From contig JAHDBT010000006.1 in assembly GCA_020630215.1 (NCBI GenBank), positions 1-36,888 of the forward strand: a stretch of DNA of 36,888 nucleotides. Direction: 5' to 3'. The notes under the pieces are model-generated. The model ran no database searches. It saw only the letters and a program-made list of their open reading frames with translations, and was not told the origin of the DNA. Each line of letters begins with the position of its first letter. Position 1 is the stretch's first letter. Position numbers and translations under genes: made by a program. This document shows, piece after piece, positions 1 through 9,104 of the stretch. This DNA comes from Bacteroidota bacterium. GTDB taxonomy: Bacteria > Bacteroidota > Bacteroidia > Chitinophagales > UBA2359.

Positions 1-599
1 GTAAAAACGGACAGCCTACTGGCAGATCAGTAGAATTAGCAGACGATGTGTTTGGCATTGAGCCAAATGATCACGCAATTTATTTAGCAGTAAAGCAATA
101 CTTGGCGAACCAACGTCAAGGTACGCATAAAGCTAAAGAGCGTGGCGAAATTAGAGGGTCTACTAAAAAAATTAAGCGACAAAAGGGTACTGGTACCGCT
201 CGTGCAGGTAGCATTAAAAGCCCTATTTTTAGAGGCGGTGGTAGAATGTTTGGTCCTAGACCTCGTAACTACGGTATTCAGCTAAATAAAAAAGTAAAAG
301 CTTTAGCCAGAAACTCTGCGCTTGCTTATAAAGCAAAAGACAGTAAAATAGTTGTGGTAGAAGATTTTAATTTTGATGCACCTAAAACACGTGAGTATAC
401 TGCCTTTTTGAAAAACTTAGGCGTAGAAGGCCAAAAAACACTTTTGGTAGTTGGCGACGATAAACGCAATGTGTACTTATCAGCTCGAAACTTACCTAAA
501 TCAGTGGTGCAAATTTCAAAATCATTAGGCATCTACGACATCATGCACGCCAATACACTTATTTTAAGTGAAAGTGCAGTATCAAACTTTGCTAAGTAA
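1..599 (+). CDS. rplD: 50S ribosomal protein L4 (5' truncated by window edge)
   Basis: L4 binds 23S rRNA domain I and its extended loop lines the peptide exit tunnel. The open frame runs from the left edge (first full codon at 3) to a TAA at 597-599; the residues before the GTG at 48 (KNGQPTGRSVELADDVF) are normal L4 N-terminal sequence, so that GTG is internal and roughly the first ten residues lie outside the window. The basic loop (KKIKRQKGTGTARAG, then FRGGGRMFGPRPRNY) is the family hallmark. It is the first visible gene of the S10 operon, 48 nt before rplW. In proteobacteria L4 autoregulates this operon; nothing here shows whether that holds. Confidence 0.97.
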   Translation, partial: KNGQPTGRSVELADDVFGIEPNDHAIYLAVKQYLANQRQGTHKAKERGEIRGSTKKIKRQKGTGTARAGSIKSPIFRGGGRMFGPRPRNYGIQLNKKVKALARNSALAYKAKDSKIVVVEDFNFDAPKTREYTAFLKNLGVEGQKTLLVVGDDKRNVYLSARNLPKSVVQISKSLGIYDIMHANTLILSESAVSNFAK

Positions 600-647
600 T
601 TATTTCGCTTTAATTTTCTACACCGTAGGAAATAAAAACTAGGCATT

Positions 648-947
648 ATGGCTAAAAATATATTAATACAACCACAAATATACTCTGAAAAGTCAAACAG
701 ACTTTCGGAAAAGGAAGGCAAGTTAATTTTTTGGGTAAATCCTAAAGCCAATAAAATTGAAATTAGACAAGCTATCGAAAACACTTATGGTGTAAACGTA
801 GCCTCTATTAACACTTCTATACTTCCTCGTAAGCATAAGCAGCGTTACACTAAAAGTGGTGTGTTAACAGGGAACACGACCCTGAGAAAGAAAGCGTTTA
901 TTACGCTTGAAGAAGGTGAAACAATAGACCTGTACGGCGATATCTAA
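648..947 (+). CDS. rplW: 50S ribosomal protein L23
   Basis: L23 sits at the exit of the ribosomal tunnel and is the docking site for trigger factor and signal recognition particle. The 99-residue protein has the usual L23 length and pattern: an N-terminal IYSEKS segment, the central FWVNPKANKIEIRQAIE stretch matching the family F-x-V-x-x-x-A-N-K-x-x-I motif, and the C-terminal KKAFITLEEG strand. The ATG at 648 follows an A-rich leader without a clear Shine-Dalgarno site, normal for Bacteroidota. It lies between rplD and rplB as in the canonical S10 operon. A 97-nt spacer with no gene follows. Confidence 0.97.
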   Translation: MAKNILIQPQIYSEKSNRLSEKEGKLIFWVNPKANKIEIRQAIENTYGVNVASINTSILPRKHKQRYTKSGVLTGNTTLRKKAFITLEEGETIDLYGDI

Positions 948-1044
948 TCAATATCAAACATATCAGTTCCTTTTGTTTTGCTATTAAAGAGAAAAAAATA
1001 ATTTTATATAACTAAGGTTTGGATAACCGACAAGTATCCTGATA

Positions 1045-1869
1045 ATGGCAATAAAAAAACATAATCCCATAACACCGGGCAGCAGATTTCTTGTAAGTAA
1101 TACTTTTTCAGAAGTAACTACTAACACGCCAGAAAAAAGCCTTATTGGTGCAAGAAAAAGAAGTGGCGGACGTAATAGTCAAGGTAGAATGACTGTTCGT
1201 AATATTGGTGGCGGACATAAAAGACGCTATCGTATTATAGACTTCAAGAGAGATAAGCACGGCATTCCTGCTACCGTTAAAACCATCGAATACGATCCTA
1301 ATCGTACTGCATTTATAGCATTACTAAGCTATGCAGATGGAGAGAAAAGATATATATTAGCTCCTGAAGGTTTAAAAGTTGGTGATAAAGTGATTTCTGG
1401 TGATAAAGCTACTCCTGAAGTAGGTAACACCATGTTCCTCAGAGATATTCCTTTCGGTACATTAATCCATAACGTAGAATTACATCCAGGTAAAGGCGGC
1501 TTAATGGCAAGAAGTGCAGGTACTTACGCACAACTTAATGCCAAAGATGGTAAATACGCTATCTTAAAGTTACCTTCAGGCGAAACAAGAATGGTATTGC
1601 AAACTTGTTTAGCTACCATCGGTACCATTTCTAACTCCGACCATAGCCTAGAAGTAATGGGTAAAGCTGGTCGTAATCGTTGGAAAGGCCGCAGACCTCG
1701 CGTAAGAGGGGTAGCAATGAACCCTGTCGATCACCCAATGGGTGGTGGTGAAGGTAGAGCTTCGGGCGGGCATCCTCGTTCAAGAACGGGCATTTTTGCC
1801 AAAGGTCAAAAAACGAGAAACCGCAACAAACCTTCTTCTCGCTTAATTATTACCAGACGTAAAAAGTAG
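1045..1869 (+). CDS. rplB: 50S ribosomal protein L2
   Basis: L2 is needed for subunit association and the peptidyl-transferase region of 23S rRNA. The protein is full length at 274 residues. The N-terminal RNA-binding part has [20 protein letters not shown] and the C-terminal loop has [21 protein letters not shown]. In E. coli the matching loop reads DHPHGGGEG; the second His is Met here, which I recall as common in Bacteroidota L2 rather than a defect (from memory, not checked). It starts at the ATG at 1045 and is followed by rpsS after 79 nt. Confidence 0.98.
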   Translation: MAIKKHNPITPGSRFLVSNTFSEVTTNTPEKSLIGARKRSGGRNSQGRMTVRNIGGGHKRRYRIIDFKRDKHGIPATVKTIEYDPNRTAFIALLSYADGEKRYILAPEGLKVGDKVISGDKATPEVGNTMFLRDIPFGTLIHNVELHPGKGGLMARSAGTYAQLNAKDGKYAILKLPSGETRMVLQTCLATIGTISNSDHSLEVMGKAGRNRWKGRRPRVRGVAMNPVDHPMGGGEGRASGGHPRSRTGIFAKGQKTRNRNKPSSRLIITRRKK

Positions 1870-1948
1870 GACACAATAGAATAAAATAAATGCCTCGCCT
1901 TTTGTGCTGTTAACAAAAAGTGTAAAGGGTGGCAAAATATATAATACT

Positions 1949-2212
1949 ATGGCTAGATCATTAAAAAAAGGACCTTACGTTTCCTATAAGTTACAAAACA
2001 AAGTGGATGCGATGAGCCAAAGCAAACGCAAAACAGTAATCAAAACATGGTCGAGAAGGTCTATGATTGCTCCTGATTTTGTTGGCTATACCTTCGCTGT
2101 ACACAATGGTAATAAATTTATTCCGGTGTATGTTACCGAAAACATGGTAGGACACAAATTAGGTGAATTTGCTCCAACTCGTAACTTTAGGGGGCACGCA
2201 GCTAAGAAGTAA
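1949..2212 (+). CDS. rpsS: 30S ribosomal protein S19
   Basis: S19 binds the head of 16S rRNA with S13. I chose the ATG at 1949 ([16 protein letters not shown]), the classic S19 N-terminus, giving 87 residues; an in-frame start at 1904 would add 15 residues not found in the family. The core contains [24 protein letters not shown] and ends in the typical [17 protein letters not shown]. The spacer before it is 79 nt and the one after it 96 nt, loose for this normally tight part of the operon. Confidence 0.97.
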   Translation: MARSLKKGPYVSYKLQNKVDAMSQSKRKTVIKTWSRRSMIAPDFVGYTFAVHNGNKFIPVYVTENMVGHKLGEFAPTRNFRGHAAKK

Positions 2213-2308
2213 GCAATATAATTATCAAAACATTGGTCGGCAAATCCTTAACGTTATTTGCAAAATAACAAACAAGAATGTCGAACTGCGATTAAAAAGA
2301 TAGTATCA

Positions 2309-2701
2309 ATGGAAGCTGTTGCAAAATTGAAAAATCATCCAACATCACCAAGAAAAATGCGCTTAGTAGCCGACTTGGTTCGAGGAATGGATGTAGATAA
2401 AGCTTTAGGGGTATTGAAATTTACCCGTAAACACGCTTCACGACCTTTAGAAAAGTTAGTGCTTTCGGCAGTAGCTAACTGGGAAGCTAAAAATCCTGGT
2501 GAAAACTTAGACGATCACCAACTGTATGTAAAAACCATCTTTGTAGATGGGGGCAGAATGTTGAAACGTCTTCGCCCTGCACCTTATGGACGTGCTCACC
2601 GCATTCGTAAAAGATCTAATCATGTTACGATTGTAATAGAAAGTCGCACTCCCGTAGCGGAAGTAGAAGCAGTAGCCGAAATTCAAGAAAGCGAAATTTA
2701 A
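2309..2701 (+). CDS. rplV: 50S ribosomal protein L22
   Basis: L22 contacts all 23S rRNA domains and its beta-hairpin lines the exit tunnel. The ATG at 2309 ([21 protein letters not shown]) gives 130 residues; a start at 2258 would add an unsupported 17-residue leader. Family landmarks are [14 protein letters not shown] near the N-terminus and the tunnel hairpin sequence [32 protein letters not shown] short acidic tail ([15 protein letters not shown]) goes beyond the minimal L22 core. rpsC follows after only 15 nt, so the two are probably co-translated. Confidence 0.96.
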   Translation: MEAVAKLKNHPTSPRKMRLVADLVRGMDVDKALGVLKFTRKHASRPLEKLVLSAVANWEAKNPGENLDDHQLYVKTIFVDGGRMLKRLRPAPYGRAHRIRKRSNHVTIVIESRTPVAEVEAVAEIQESEI

Positions 2702-2716
2702 TATATAAGCATAATC

Positions 2717-3424
2717 ATGGGACAAAAAGTAAATCCGATAGCTAATAGGCTAGGTTTCATCAAAGGATGGGATTCTAACTGGTACGCAAGCCCTGCTGAT
2801 TTTCCAGCTAAACTATACGAAGACCAACGTATTCGTGAGTACCTTAACGTACGTATTGTTAAGGGTGGAATTGCACGCATCATTATTGAGCGTACACTAA
2901 AAAGAATTACCATTACCATTCATACCTCACGTCCAGGTATTATCATCGGTAGAGGTGGTGGAGAAGTAGACCGTATTAGAGAGGAGTTGAAAAAGTTGAC
3001 TAAAAATGACATCCAAATTAACATCGTTGAAATTAGACGACCTGAGTTGGATGCCAATATTGTCGGAGAAACAATTGCTCGTCAACTCGAATCAAGAGTT
3101 AATTACCGTCGTGCTGTAAAAACCGCTATTACTTCTACTATGCGGGCAGGTGCCGAAGGCATTAAAGTGCGTGTGTCTGGTAGATTGGGTGGTGCAGAGA
3201 TGGCACGTTCGGAAGAATTCAAAGAAGGTCGTACTCCTTTACATACTTTTCGTTCAGATATTGACTATGCTTTAAAAGAAGGCTTAACCATTTACGGTAA
3301 AATAGGCATTAAAGTGTGGATCTGTAAAGGAGAAGTTCTTGGAAAACGAGACTTATCGCCAAGTATTCCTAAAGACAAAAAACGTGGCGGCGGAAAACGT
3401 CGTGGTGGCAGAGATAGAAACTAG
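2717..3424 (+). CDS. rpsC: 30S ribosomal protein S3
   Basis: S3 forms part of the mRNA entry channel. The 235-residue protein has an N-terminal KH-type RNA-binding domain with the nucleic-acid loop [20 protein letters not shown], then the C-terminal S3 domain ([33 protein letters not shown]). It ends in a very basic Gly/Arg/Lys tail ([16 protein letters not shown]). The ATG at 2717 is 15 nt after rplV. The following spacer to rplP is 132 nt and I see no gene in it. Confidence 0.98.
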   Translation: MGQKVNPIANRLGFIKGWDSNWYASPADFPAKLYEDQRIREYLNVRIVKGGIARIIIERTLKRITITIHTSRPGIIIGRGGGEVDRIREELKKLTKNDIQINIVEIRRPELDANIVGETIARQLESRVNYRRAVKTAITSTMRAGAEGIKVRVSGRLGGAEMARSEEFKEGRTPLHTFRSDIDYALKEGLTIYGKIGIKVWICKGEVLGKRDLSPSIPKDKKRGGGKRRGGRDRN

Positions 3425-3556
3425 TGACCGTTTTTCTGTACCAAACCACTAAAAAAAGAAGTAGGAACTTACCTGCTAAAATAGAAAATCATGGTTAAGG
3501 CAATGACTTGTTAGCCAATGCAATAACCTTTTTATTATCGGAAAAGCAATTGAAAA

Positions 3557-3979
3557 ATGTTACAGCCGAAAAGAACAAAGTTTAGAAAACATCAGAAAGG
3601 AAGAATGAAAGGAAATGCCCAAAGAGGTTCTACTTTATCATTCGGTACCTTTGGGTTAAAATCTTTAGATTCTCACTTCATTACCAATCGTCAGATTGAA
3701 TCTGCTCGTGTAGCTTTAACTAGGTACATGAAAAGGGAAGGGAAAGTTTGGATTAGAATTTTTCCAGACAAACCAATTACCAAAAAACCAGCAGAAGTAA
3801 GGATGGGGAAAGGTAAGGGTGCGCCAGACCATTTTGTCGCAGTTGTTCGCCCTGGTCGAATTATATTCGAAATCGAAGGCGTACCTTCAGAGGTAGCTCA
3901 TGAAGCTTTCCGATTAGCAGCCCAAAAACTGCCTGTGCAAACTAAAGTTGTTGTACGTAGAGATTACGTAGAAGAATAG
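3557..3979 (+). CDS. rplP: 50S ribosomal protein L16
   Basis: L16 helps position tRNA at the A and P sites of the large subunit. It has 140 residues, the normal length. Diagnostic segments are the start [19 protein letters not shown], the centre [32 protein letters not shown], and [21 protein letters not shown]. It lies between rpsC and rpmC as expected, but with unusually long spacers on both sides (132 and 103 nt). Confidence 0.98.
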   Translation: MLQPKRTKFRKHQKGRMKGNAQRGSTLSFGTFGLKSLDSHFITNRQIESARVALTRYMKREGKVWIRIFPDKPITKKPAEVRMGKGKGAPDHFVAVVRPGRIIFEIEGVPSEVAHEAFRLAAQKLPVQTKVVVRRDYVEE

Positions 3980-4082
3980 TAGTTGAAATAGGACCAGTAA
4001 ATAATAAAACGTAAATCATTGCTTTACGCTTAACACGAAAGGTAATGAACATTTAATAAATAGCTGAAAAGTTGATTAAGCT

Positions 4083-4292
4083 ATGGCAAAGAAGAAAAAA
4101 GTGGACTTAACAGAGCTTTCTCTTGATGAAGTTCAAGAACGTTTGGCAGAAGAACAAACACGTTTAGGAAGCATTAAGTTCAATAACGTTATTACGCCTG
4201 TAGAGGACTTCAATGTCTTTAAAAGAATACGCAAAGATATTGCGCGTTTGAAGACAGAGTTAAGAGCTAGACAAATTAAAGGCGAAGCATAA
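4083..4292 (+). CDS. rpmC: 50S ribosomal protein L29
   Basis: L29 is a small helical-hairpin protein next to L23 at the tunnel exit. The 69-residue protein starts MAKKKKVDLTELSLDEVQERL and continues with the family pattern of a second helix ending in KDIARLKTELRARQ. Length, charge and position between rplP and rpsQ all fit. The start ATG at 4083 has no good Shine-Dalgarno site. Confidence 0.95.
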   Translation: MAKKKKVDLTELSLDEVQERLAEEQTRLGSIKFNNVITPVEDFNVFKRIRKDIARLKTELRARQIKGEA

Positions 4293-4396
4293 ATTGTATG
4301 CTTGGTAACAAATACCAAATAGGACGTAATTTGCGAACCTAATTAGTAAGCGTTACTGATTGAGTGTATCAACAAGACAATAAATACATTGTAATA

Positions 4397-4651
4397 ATGG
4401 AAAGAAATTTAAGAAAACAACGTACAGGGGTCGTGTTAAGTGATAAAATGGATAAAACCATCACTGTAGCAGTACGACGTAAAATTAAACATCCGATGTA
4501 TGGTAAGTTCGTAAAACGTACCAAAAAGTATTCGGTGCACGACGAACAAAATACTTGTGGTGTAGGAGATACTGTACGCATCATGGAAACCAGACCGCTT
4601 AGTAAACAAAAGCGTTGGAGACTGGTTGAGGTTCTTGAAAAAGCTAAATAG
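4397..4651 (+). CDS. rpsQ: 30S ribosomal protein S17
   Basis: S17 is an OB-fold primary binder of 16S rRNA. I use the ATG at 4397 ([21 protein letters not shown]), the standard S17 N-terminus, giving 84 residues; an earlier in-frame GTG at 4364 adds residues without family support. Conserved parts are [30 protein letters not shown] and [18 protein letters not shown]. The 130-nt spacer after it holds two small inverted repeats, TTGGGC/GCCCAA at 4676-4699 and GGTTA/TAACC at 4727-4745, of unknown role. Confidence 0.96.
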   Translation: MERNLRKQRTGVVLSDKMDKTITVAVRRKIKHPMYGKFVKRTKKYSVHDEQNTCGVGDTVRIMETRPLSKQKRWRLVEVLEKAK

Positions 4652-4781
4652 AGTTATAGTAACTAAATAAATTGCTTGGGCAAGGCAGTTTTAGCCCAAA
4701 CTATCTTTTTAGTGGTGGGTAGCTACGGTTATTTTTTAAGTAACCTTCTATTTTTATCATATACTAAATATAAACATTGCC

Positions 4782-5150
4782 ATGATACAACAAGAAAGCC
4801 GAGTAAGAGTTGCTGATAATAGTGGTGCTAAAGAAGCCTTATGTATCAGAGTACTAGGTGGCTCTAAAAGAAGATATGCAGGTGTAGGCGACATCATAGT
4901 GGTGACCGTTAAAGATGCTTTGCCATCAGGCAACATGAAAAAAGGTACCGTGTCGCAAGCAGTTGTTGTTAGAACTAAAAAACAATTGCGCCGAAGTGAT
5001 GGCTCTTACATCTCTTTTGATGACAATGCTGTCGTATTGTTAAACGTTGGCGGCGACCCTCGTGGCACAAGGATTTTTGGCCCTGTTGCGCGTGAGTTGA
5101 GAGATAAAGGCTATTCTCGTATTATTTCATTAGCACCAGAAGTGCTGTAA
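4782..5150 (+). CDS. rplN: 50S ribosomal protein L14
   Basis: L14 lies at the subunit interface (bridges B5 and B8). The protein is exactly the family length of 122 residues, starts [20 protein letters not shown], and contains the [24 protein letters not shown] and [28 protein letters not shown] segments. ATG at 4782. The 230-nt spacer to rplX is one of the longest in the cluster and contains a hairpin just after the stop codon (see 5167-5212). Confidence 0.98.
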   Translation: MIQQESRVRVADNSGAKEALCIRVLGGSKRRYAGVGDIIVVTVKDALPSGNMKKGTVSQAVVVRTKKQLRRSDGSYISFDDNAVVLLNVGGDPRGTRIFGPVARELRDKGYSRIISLAPEVL

Positions 5151-5166
5151 GAAATAAATAAGCAAT

Positions 5167-5212
5167 ATACCGTAGCAAAGCATTTTTTCGCTTACGTTGC
5201 TGTGTATTTTTT
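5167..5212 (+). terminator. hairpin with T-run after rplN
   Basis: An imperfect stem starts 17 nt after the rplN stop. ATAC (5167-5170) pairs with GTAT (5204-5207) and AGCAA (5174-5178) pairs with TTGCT (5197-5201), followed by a run of six T (5207-5212). It looks like a weak intrinsic terminator or attenuator inside the spc operon. The remaining ~170 nt before rplX show no gene and no convincing promoter box. Confidence 0.45.
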
Positions 5213-5380
5213 AGATTTTCAAAGACCTATTATCTGGATAGAAAATATACAGACATATAGTGTGGTGTAGCATCGCAAATCCATCTAAATGTTAAATATT
5301 ACTACCATTACTAAAAAGTGTAAAACACTTAAATAAATGGGTTAATTTTAGATTATTATTAAGGTACAATACCATATACC

Positions 5381-5737
5381 ATGAGCAGTAAAAAGAAAGT
5401 TCAAAGTAATGGCCGTTTTCGTCCAAAATACCGCATCAAAAAAGGCGACACTGTATTAGTAGTTGCTGGCGAAGATAAAGGTATGGAAGGTAGAGTATTA
5501 AAAGTCTATCTGGATACTGGCCGTGCCATCGTTGAAGGTGTTAATGTTATAAAAAGACACACAAAGCCTAATACGCAATATCCTAATGGAGGAATTATTG
5601 AAAAAGAGGCAGCAATTCATATTTCTAACATCAAGTTAGTCGATCCTCGTACTGGCGAAGCTACTAGAGTAGGACGTAAAGTAGAGGGAGACAAAATAGT
5701 GCGTTACGCTAAAAAATCTGGGGAGGTATTAAGCTAA
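5381..5737 (+). CDS. rplX: 50S ribosomal protein L24
   Basis: L24 starts assembly of the large subunit by binding the 5' end of 23S rRNA. The protein is 118 residues and has an N-terminal KOW domain ([21 protein letters not shown]), then the L24 signature [11 protein letters not shown] and [20 protein letters not shown]. It ends in a basic tail. The TAA stop shares its final A with the ATG of rplE (TAATG), so translation of the two is probably coupled. Confidence 0.97.
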   Translation: MSSKKKVQSNGRFRPKYRIKKGDTVLVVAGEDKGMEGRVLKVYLDTGRAIVEGVNVIKRHTKPNTQYPNGGIIEKEAAIHISNIKLVDPRTGEATRVGRKVEGDKIVRYAKKSGEVLS

Positions 5738-6303
5738 TGGAAAAATATATACCAAGATTAAAGAAAAAATACTTAGACGACGTTGCTCCTAAATTAAAGG
5801 AACAATTTGACTATAGTAGTAAAATGCAAATTCCTCGTTTACAAAAAATTTGTATCAACAGAGGTTTAGGTATGGCTACCGCCGATAAAAAAGTGGTAGA
5901 CGTAGCAGTGCAAGAGTTAAGCATTATTGCTGGGCAAAAAGCAGTTGCAACAAAAGCGAAAAAATCTATTTCGAACTTTAAGTTGCGGGAGTTTATGCCT
6001 ATCGGTGCCAGAGTTACCTTACGTGGCGAACGCATGTGGGAGTTTCTGGACCGCCTAGTAGCTGTTGCTTTACCTCGGGTACGTGACTTTAGAGGCATTA
6101 ACGATAAAAGCTTCGACGGACGTGGTAATTACTCAATGGGTATTACCGAACAAATTATTTTTCCAGAAATGGAACTTGACAAAATTAGCCGAATTAACGG
6201 GATGGATATTACTTTTGTAACAACCGCTAATACCGATAAAGAAGCTTACTCTTTGTTGAAAGAACTAGGAATGCCCTTTAAAAAAGTTAAAACAGAAGAA
6301 TAA
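5737..6303 (+). CDS. rplE: 50S ribosomal protein L5
   Basis: L5 binds 5S rRNA and contacts P-site tRNA. The 188-residue protein has the L5 landmarks KISRIN-type beta segments, [27 protein letters not shown] in the centre, and [17 protein letters not shown] near the C-terminal half. It overlaps rplX by one base at the 5' end and rpsN by one base at the 3' end (TAATG at both junctions). This is the only tightly packed trio in the cluster. Confidence 0.98.
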   Translation: MEKYIPRLKKKYLDDVAPKLKEQFDYSSKMQIPRLQKICINRGLGMATADKKVVDVAVQELSIIAGQKAVATKAKKSISNFKLREFMPIGARVTLRGERMWEFLDRLVAVALPRVRDFRGINDKSFDGRGNYSMGITEQIIFPEMELDKISRINGMDITFVTTANTDKEAYSLLKELGMPFKKVKTEE

Positions 6304-6572
6304 TGTCTAAGAAATCAATCATAGCAAGACAAAATAAGCGCGAACGAATGGTCGCTAAATACGCTGCAAAAAGAGCAAAGTTAAAAGCAGAAGGCAGATA
6401 CGACGAATTGGATAAAATTCCTAATAATGCTTCTCCTGTAAGACTTCGTAACCGTTGCATGCTTACTGGAAGACCTCGTGGCTATATGCGTCACTTCGGT
6501 ATTTCTCGTGTAGCTTTTCGTAAGTTAGCTTCCAACGGTAAAATTCCAGGCGTTACCAAATCAAGCTGGTAG
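6303..6572 (+). CDS. rpsN: 30S ribosomal protein S14, long zinc-free form
   Basis: S14 sits in the head of the small subunit. At 89 residues with [41 protein letters not shown]-type C-terminus split across the motif, it is the long form that lacks the CxxC zinc pair; only one Cys is left in the [12 protein letters not shown] segment. It overlaps the rplE stop (TAATG). A perfect 10-bp hairpin lies 31 nt after the stop, and a 209-nt spacer separates it from rpsH, so rplX-rplE-rpsN may end a transcription unit. Confidence 0.97.
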   Translation: MSKKSIIARQNKRERMVAKYAAKRAKLKAEGRYDELDKIPNNASPVRLRNRCMLTGRPRGYMRHFGISRVAFRKLASNGKIPGVTKSSW

Positions 6573-6603
6573 TTTTTGTCTAAAATGTAGGCTAAAAAGC
6601 ATA

Positions 6604-6628
6604 AAATGCCTTAACAAATAAGGCATTT
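6604..6628 (+). terminator. perfect hairpin between rpsN and rpsH
   Basis: AAATGCCTTA (6604-6613) pairs perfectly with TAAGGCATTT (6619-6628) around an ACAAA loop, and is followed by an AT-rich ATTTAAAC. It lies 31 nt after the rpsN stop. The stem is good but the T-run is short, so it may terminate only part of the transcripts or mark a processing site. Confidence 0.6.
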
Positions 6629-6705
6629 ATTTAAACGAAATAATAAATAAGTATTAATGATTGCTATCGCAACTCATTGCGCTTCATTATCTCGCTTATT
6701 ATTAC

Positions 6706-6713
6706 TATCTTTG
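6706..6713 (+). promoter_or_regulatory. Bacteroidota-type -7 box (TATCTTTG) before rpsH
   Basis: TATCTTTG matches the TAnnTTTG -7 consensus of Bacteroidota. It lies 69 nt before the rpsH ATG and downstream of the rpsN hairpin, where a new promoter would make sense. The nearest upstream TTG (6677-6679) is 26 nt away, longer than the usual spacing, so the -33 match is weak. Confidence 0.5.
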
Positions 6714-6781
6714 TGCCTCGAAATTTAGACCTCCTGATTAGAAGAACAATATTATATAAATAATTTAAACTTAAAAGGTAT

Positions 6782-7189
6782 ATGTCTAAAGTTACAGATA
6801 CCATAGGGGATTATCTCACGCGTGTTAGAAATGGTATGATGGCTGGCCATCGTGTCGTAGAAATTCCGGCTTCTAATATTAAAAAAAGAATGACCGAAAT
6901 TTTATTCGAACAAGGTTATATCTTTAGATATAAATTTGAAGATACACCTAATGGTCAAGGGCTTATTAAAATAGCACCTAAATACGATCCTATCACCAAA
7001 AGGCCTATCATTAGAAAAATGGTTCGCTATAGTAAACCTGGTTTACGTAAGTTTGCACCAGCTACAGAGTTACCTCGGGTAATGAATGGGTTAGGTATTG
7101 CAATCATATCGACTTCTAAAGGAGTAATGACCGATAAGGAAGCACGCCAACAAAATGTTGGTGGAGAAATTTTGTGCTTAGTTTATTAA
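6782..7189 (+). CDS. rpsH: 30S ribosomal protein S8
   Basis: S8 is a primary 16S rRNA binder and, in enterobacteria, the translational repressor of the spc operon. The 135-residue protein starts MSKVTDTIGDYLTRVRNGMMAGHRVVEIPASNIKK (two motifs run together) and ends with the typical ISTSKGVMTDKEARQQNVGGEILCLVY. The ATG at 6782 follows AAAAGGT. It begins a second half of the spc region that appears to have its own promoter (6706-6713). Confidence 0.98.
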   Translation: MSKVTDTIGDYLTRVRNGMMAGHRVVEIPASNIKKRMTEILFEQGYIFRYKFEDTPNGQGLIKIAPKYDPITKRPIIRKMVRYSKPGLRKFAPATELPRVMNGLGIAIISTSKGVMTDKEARQQNVGGEILCLVY

Positions 7190-7210
7190 TATCAAAAAGG
7201 AGCATTACCA

Positions 7211-7762
7211 ATGTCTCGAATAGGAAAATCACCCATCAGCGTGCCAAGCGGCGTACAAATTAGCGTTGATGGTTCAACAGTTAAAGTAAAAGGACCCAAC
7301 GGGGAACTATTTCAAAATATCGATCCAGACTTGGATGTGGTAATTGAAGATGGAACACTCACTGTAACACGTCCAACCGAACAAAAACGCCATAAAGCAA
7401 TGCATGGCTTATACCGTTCGCTTATTAACAATATGGTTATTGGCGTAACAGAAGGTTACAAAATACAACTAGAGTTAGTAGGGGTAGGGTATCGTGCAAG
7501 CAATAAAGGGCAATTATTAGAACTGCAATTAGGTTATTCGCACCCTATTTACTTCGTTATTCCTAAAGAAGTGAAATTAACTACGGTAACCGAAAAAGGG
7601 AAAAATCCAATGATTGTTCTCGAAAGTTCTGATAAACAATTGGTCGGTCAAATTGCAGCTAAAATTCGTGCTTTCCGTAAACCAGAACCTTACAAAGGTA
7701 AAGGCGTTAGGTTTCTCGGTGAAGAAATTAGAAGAAAAGCTGGTAAAACAGCAGCTAAGTAA
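7211..7762 (+). CDS. rplF: 50S ribosomal protein L6
   Basis: L6 lies near the sarcin-ricin loop and the GTPase centre. The 183-residue protein has two repeated L6 domains: the N-terminal SRIGKSPISVPSGVQISV and the C-terminal signature RKPEPYKGKGVRFLGEEIRRKAGKTAAK split around PEPYKGKG. AAAAAGGAGC before the ATG at 7211 is one of the few Shine-Dalgarno-like sites in the cluster. It is 21 nt after rpsH. Confidence 0.98.
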   Translation: MSRIGKSPISVPSGVQISVDGSTVKVKGPNGELFQNIDPDLDVVIEDGTLTVTRPTEQKRHKAMHGLYRSLINNMVIGVTEGYKIQLELVGVGYRASNKGQLLELQLGYSHPIYFVIPKEVKLTTVTEKGKNPMIVLESSDKQLVGQIAAKIRAFRKPEPYKGKGVRFLGEEIRRKAGKTAAK

Positions 7763-7846
7763 TTATAAACTTGGCTATTTATTATGGGTACGTCGATGTA
7801 TTCGACAAACCTCTTTATATTATATTAGTGCTAATATTTTAAACTC

Positions 7847-8200
7847 ATGGCATTCAATAAAGCATTAAGAAGACAAAAAATCCGCTATAAAATCCGCAAT
7901 AAAATTGCTGGTAGCGCAGAACGTCCTCGTATATCCGTTTTTAGAAGTAACAAATACATCTACGGTCAAGTTATCGACGATGATAAAGGAGTTACCTTAG
8001 CTAAAGTTTCTTCAAAAGAAGAAACCGTTAGTAGCGAAGGTTCTAAAAAAGAAATCGCAAAAGCAGCAGGTATGCAATTGGCCGAACGTGCAAAAGCAGC
8101 AGGTGTTTCTGAGGTAGTATTTGATAGAAGTGGCTATTTATACCACGGAAGAATTCAAGCTTTCGCAGAAGGATTAAGAGAAGGTGGATTAAACCTATAA
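7847..8200 (+). CDS. rplR: 50S ribosomal protein L18
   Basis: L18 binds 5S rRNA with L5. The protein is the usual 117 residues, with a basic N-terminus ([22 protein letters not shown]), the family [20 protein letters not shown] block, and the C-terminal [29 protein letters not shown] at 7847, 84 nt after rplF. An ORF in another frame overlapping the rplF-rplR junction has no family resemblance and was discarded. Confidence 0.98.
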   Translation: MAFNKALRRQKIRYKIRNKIAGSAERPRISVFRSNKYIYGQVIDDDKGVTLAKVSSKEETVSSEGSKKEIAKAAGMQLAERAKAAGVSEVVFDRSGYLYHGRIQAFAEGLREGGLNL

Positions 8201-8247
8201 AACTTCTTTAGTTGTTTAGATAAATAACTAACTAAATAAGTGTATTG

Positions 8248-8313
8248 AACCTATTGACTAGTAAAGGGTAATCGCTAATAAAACAGCAAGCCAACACTAC
8301 TTTATAATAGGTT
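8248..8313 (+). promoter_or_regulatory. long-range stem in the rpsE leader
   Basis: AACCTATT (8248-8255) pairs perfectly with AATAGGTT (8306-8313), enclosing 50 nt, and the stem ends 31 nt before the rpsE start. The 144-nt spacer has no gene. A structured leader for S5 autoregulation is possible but rests on this one stem. Confidence 0.35.
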
Positions 8314-8344
8314 GTAGTATCATAATCAATCAATTTTATAGATA

Positions 8345-8869
8345 ATGGCAGATAATAGAAAAAGGTCTAATAAATCTCGGGGTGGTGATTCTGAAAATAA
8401 GCACACCGTAGTAAGAATTAACCGTGTGGCTAAAGTAACAAAAGGTGGACGTACCTTTAGTTTTTCTACTGTAGTAGTAGTAGGCGACGGCAAAGGCTCG
8501 GTTGGTATAGGACTAGGGAAATCTCGTGAGGTGACGGGTTCTATTGATAAAGGTAGAGACGATGCACTTAAAAATATGATAAAAGTACCTGTTCATAAAG
8601 GAGCTATCCCGCACGAACAAATTGGTAAGTATGGTGCAGCTATTGTATTAGTAAGACCTGCCGCTAAAGGTACTGGCGTAATTGCCGGAGGTGCTATGCG
8701 CGCCGTATTAGAAAGCGCAGGAGTAACAGATGTAATTGCCAAATCTTTAGGTTCGCCTAACCAGCAAAATGTGGTAAAAGCAACCCTTAATGCTTTATCT
8801 TTAATGAGAGATGCTAAAACAGTAGCTAGAGAAAGAGGCATCACGATAGAGAAAGTATTTAATGGCTAA
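8345..8869 (+). CDS. rpsE: 30S ribosomal protein S5
   Basis: S5 shapes the mRNA entry site and decoding accuracy. The 174-residue protein has the S5 N-terminal double-stranded-RNA-binding fold ([29 protein letters not shown]) and the S5 C-terminal domain ([24 protein letters not shown] and [18 protein letters not shown]). The N-terminus ([14 protein letters not shown]) is basic and disordered-looking. The preceding 144-nt spacer carries an inverted repeat (8248-8313). rpmD follows after 53 nt. Confidence 0.98.
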   Translation: MADNRKRSNKSRGGDSENKHTVVRINRVAKVTKGGRTFSFSTVVVVGDGKGSVGIGLGKSREVTGSIDKGRDDALKNMIKVPVHKGAIPHEQIGKYGAAIVLVRPAAKGTGVIAGGAMRAVLESAGVTDVIAKSLGSPNQQNVVKATLNALSLMRDAKTVARERGITIEKVFNG

Positions 8870-8922
8870 TTAAGCTTATTCCTGATTAATTACTCCCTTA
8901 AAAGAGTTAAAAGGTTTTAAAA

Positions 8923-9102
8923 ATGGGTAAAGTTAAAATAACACAAGTAAAAAGCGTAATCGACCGTTCGAAAAGACAAAAGGCAACTATGCAAGCACTA
9001 GGCTTGCGTAAAATGCACGCTACGGCCGAACACGAACGTACACCTCAAGTTGAGGGTATGATAAACAAAGTTAAGCATTTACTTAAAGTTGAATACATAT
9101 AA
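8923..9102 (+). CDS. rpmD: 50S ribosomal protein L30
   Basis: L30 is a small peripheral protein of the large subunit. The gene encodes 59 residues: [20 protein letters not shown], then [20 protein letters not shown] and a C-terminal [11 protein letters not shown]. The pattern LGLRK followed by a [15 protein letters not shown] helix is diagnostic of L30. ATG at 8923 and TAA at 9100-9102; the rplO ATG begins 2 nt later, so the two genes are tightly coupled. Confidence 0.96.
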   Translation: MGKVKITQVKSVIDRSKRQKATMQALGLRKMHATAEHERTPQVEGMINKVKHLLKVEYI

Positions 9103-9104
9103 TA

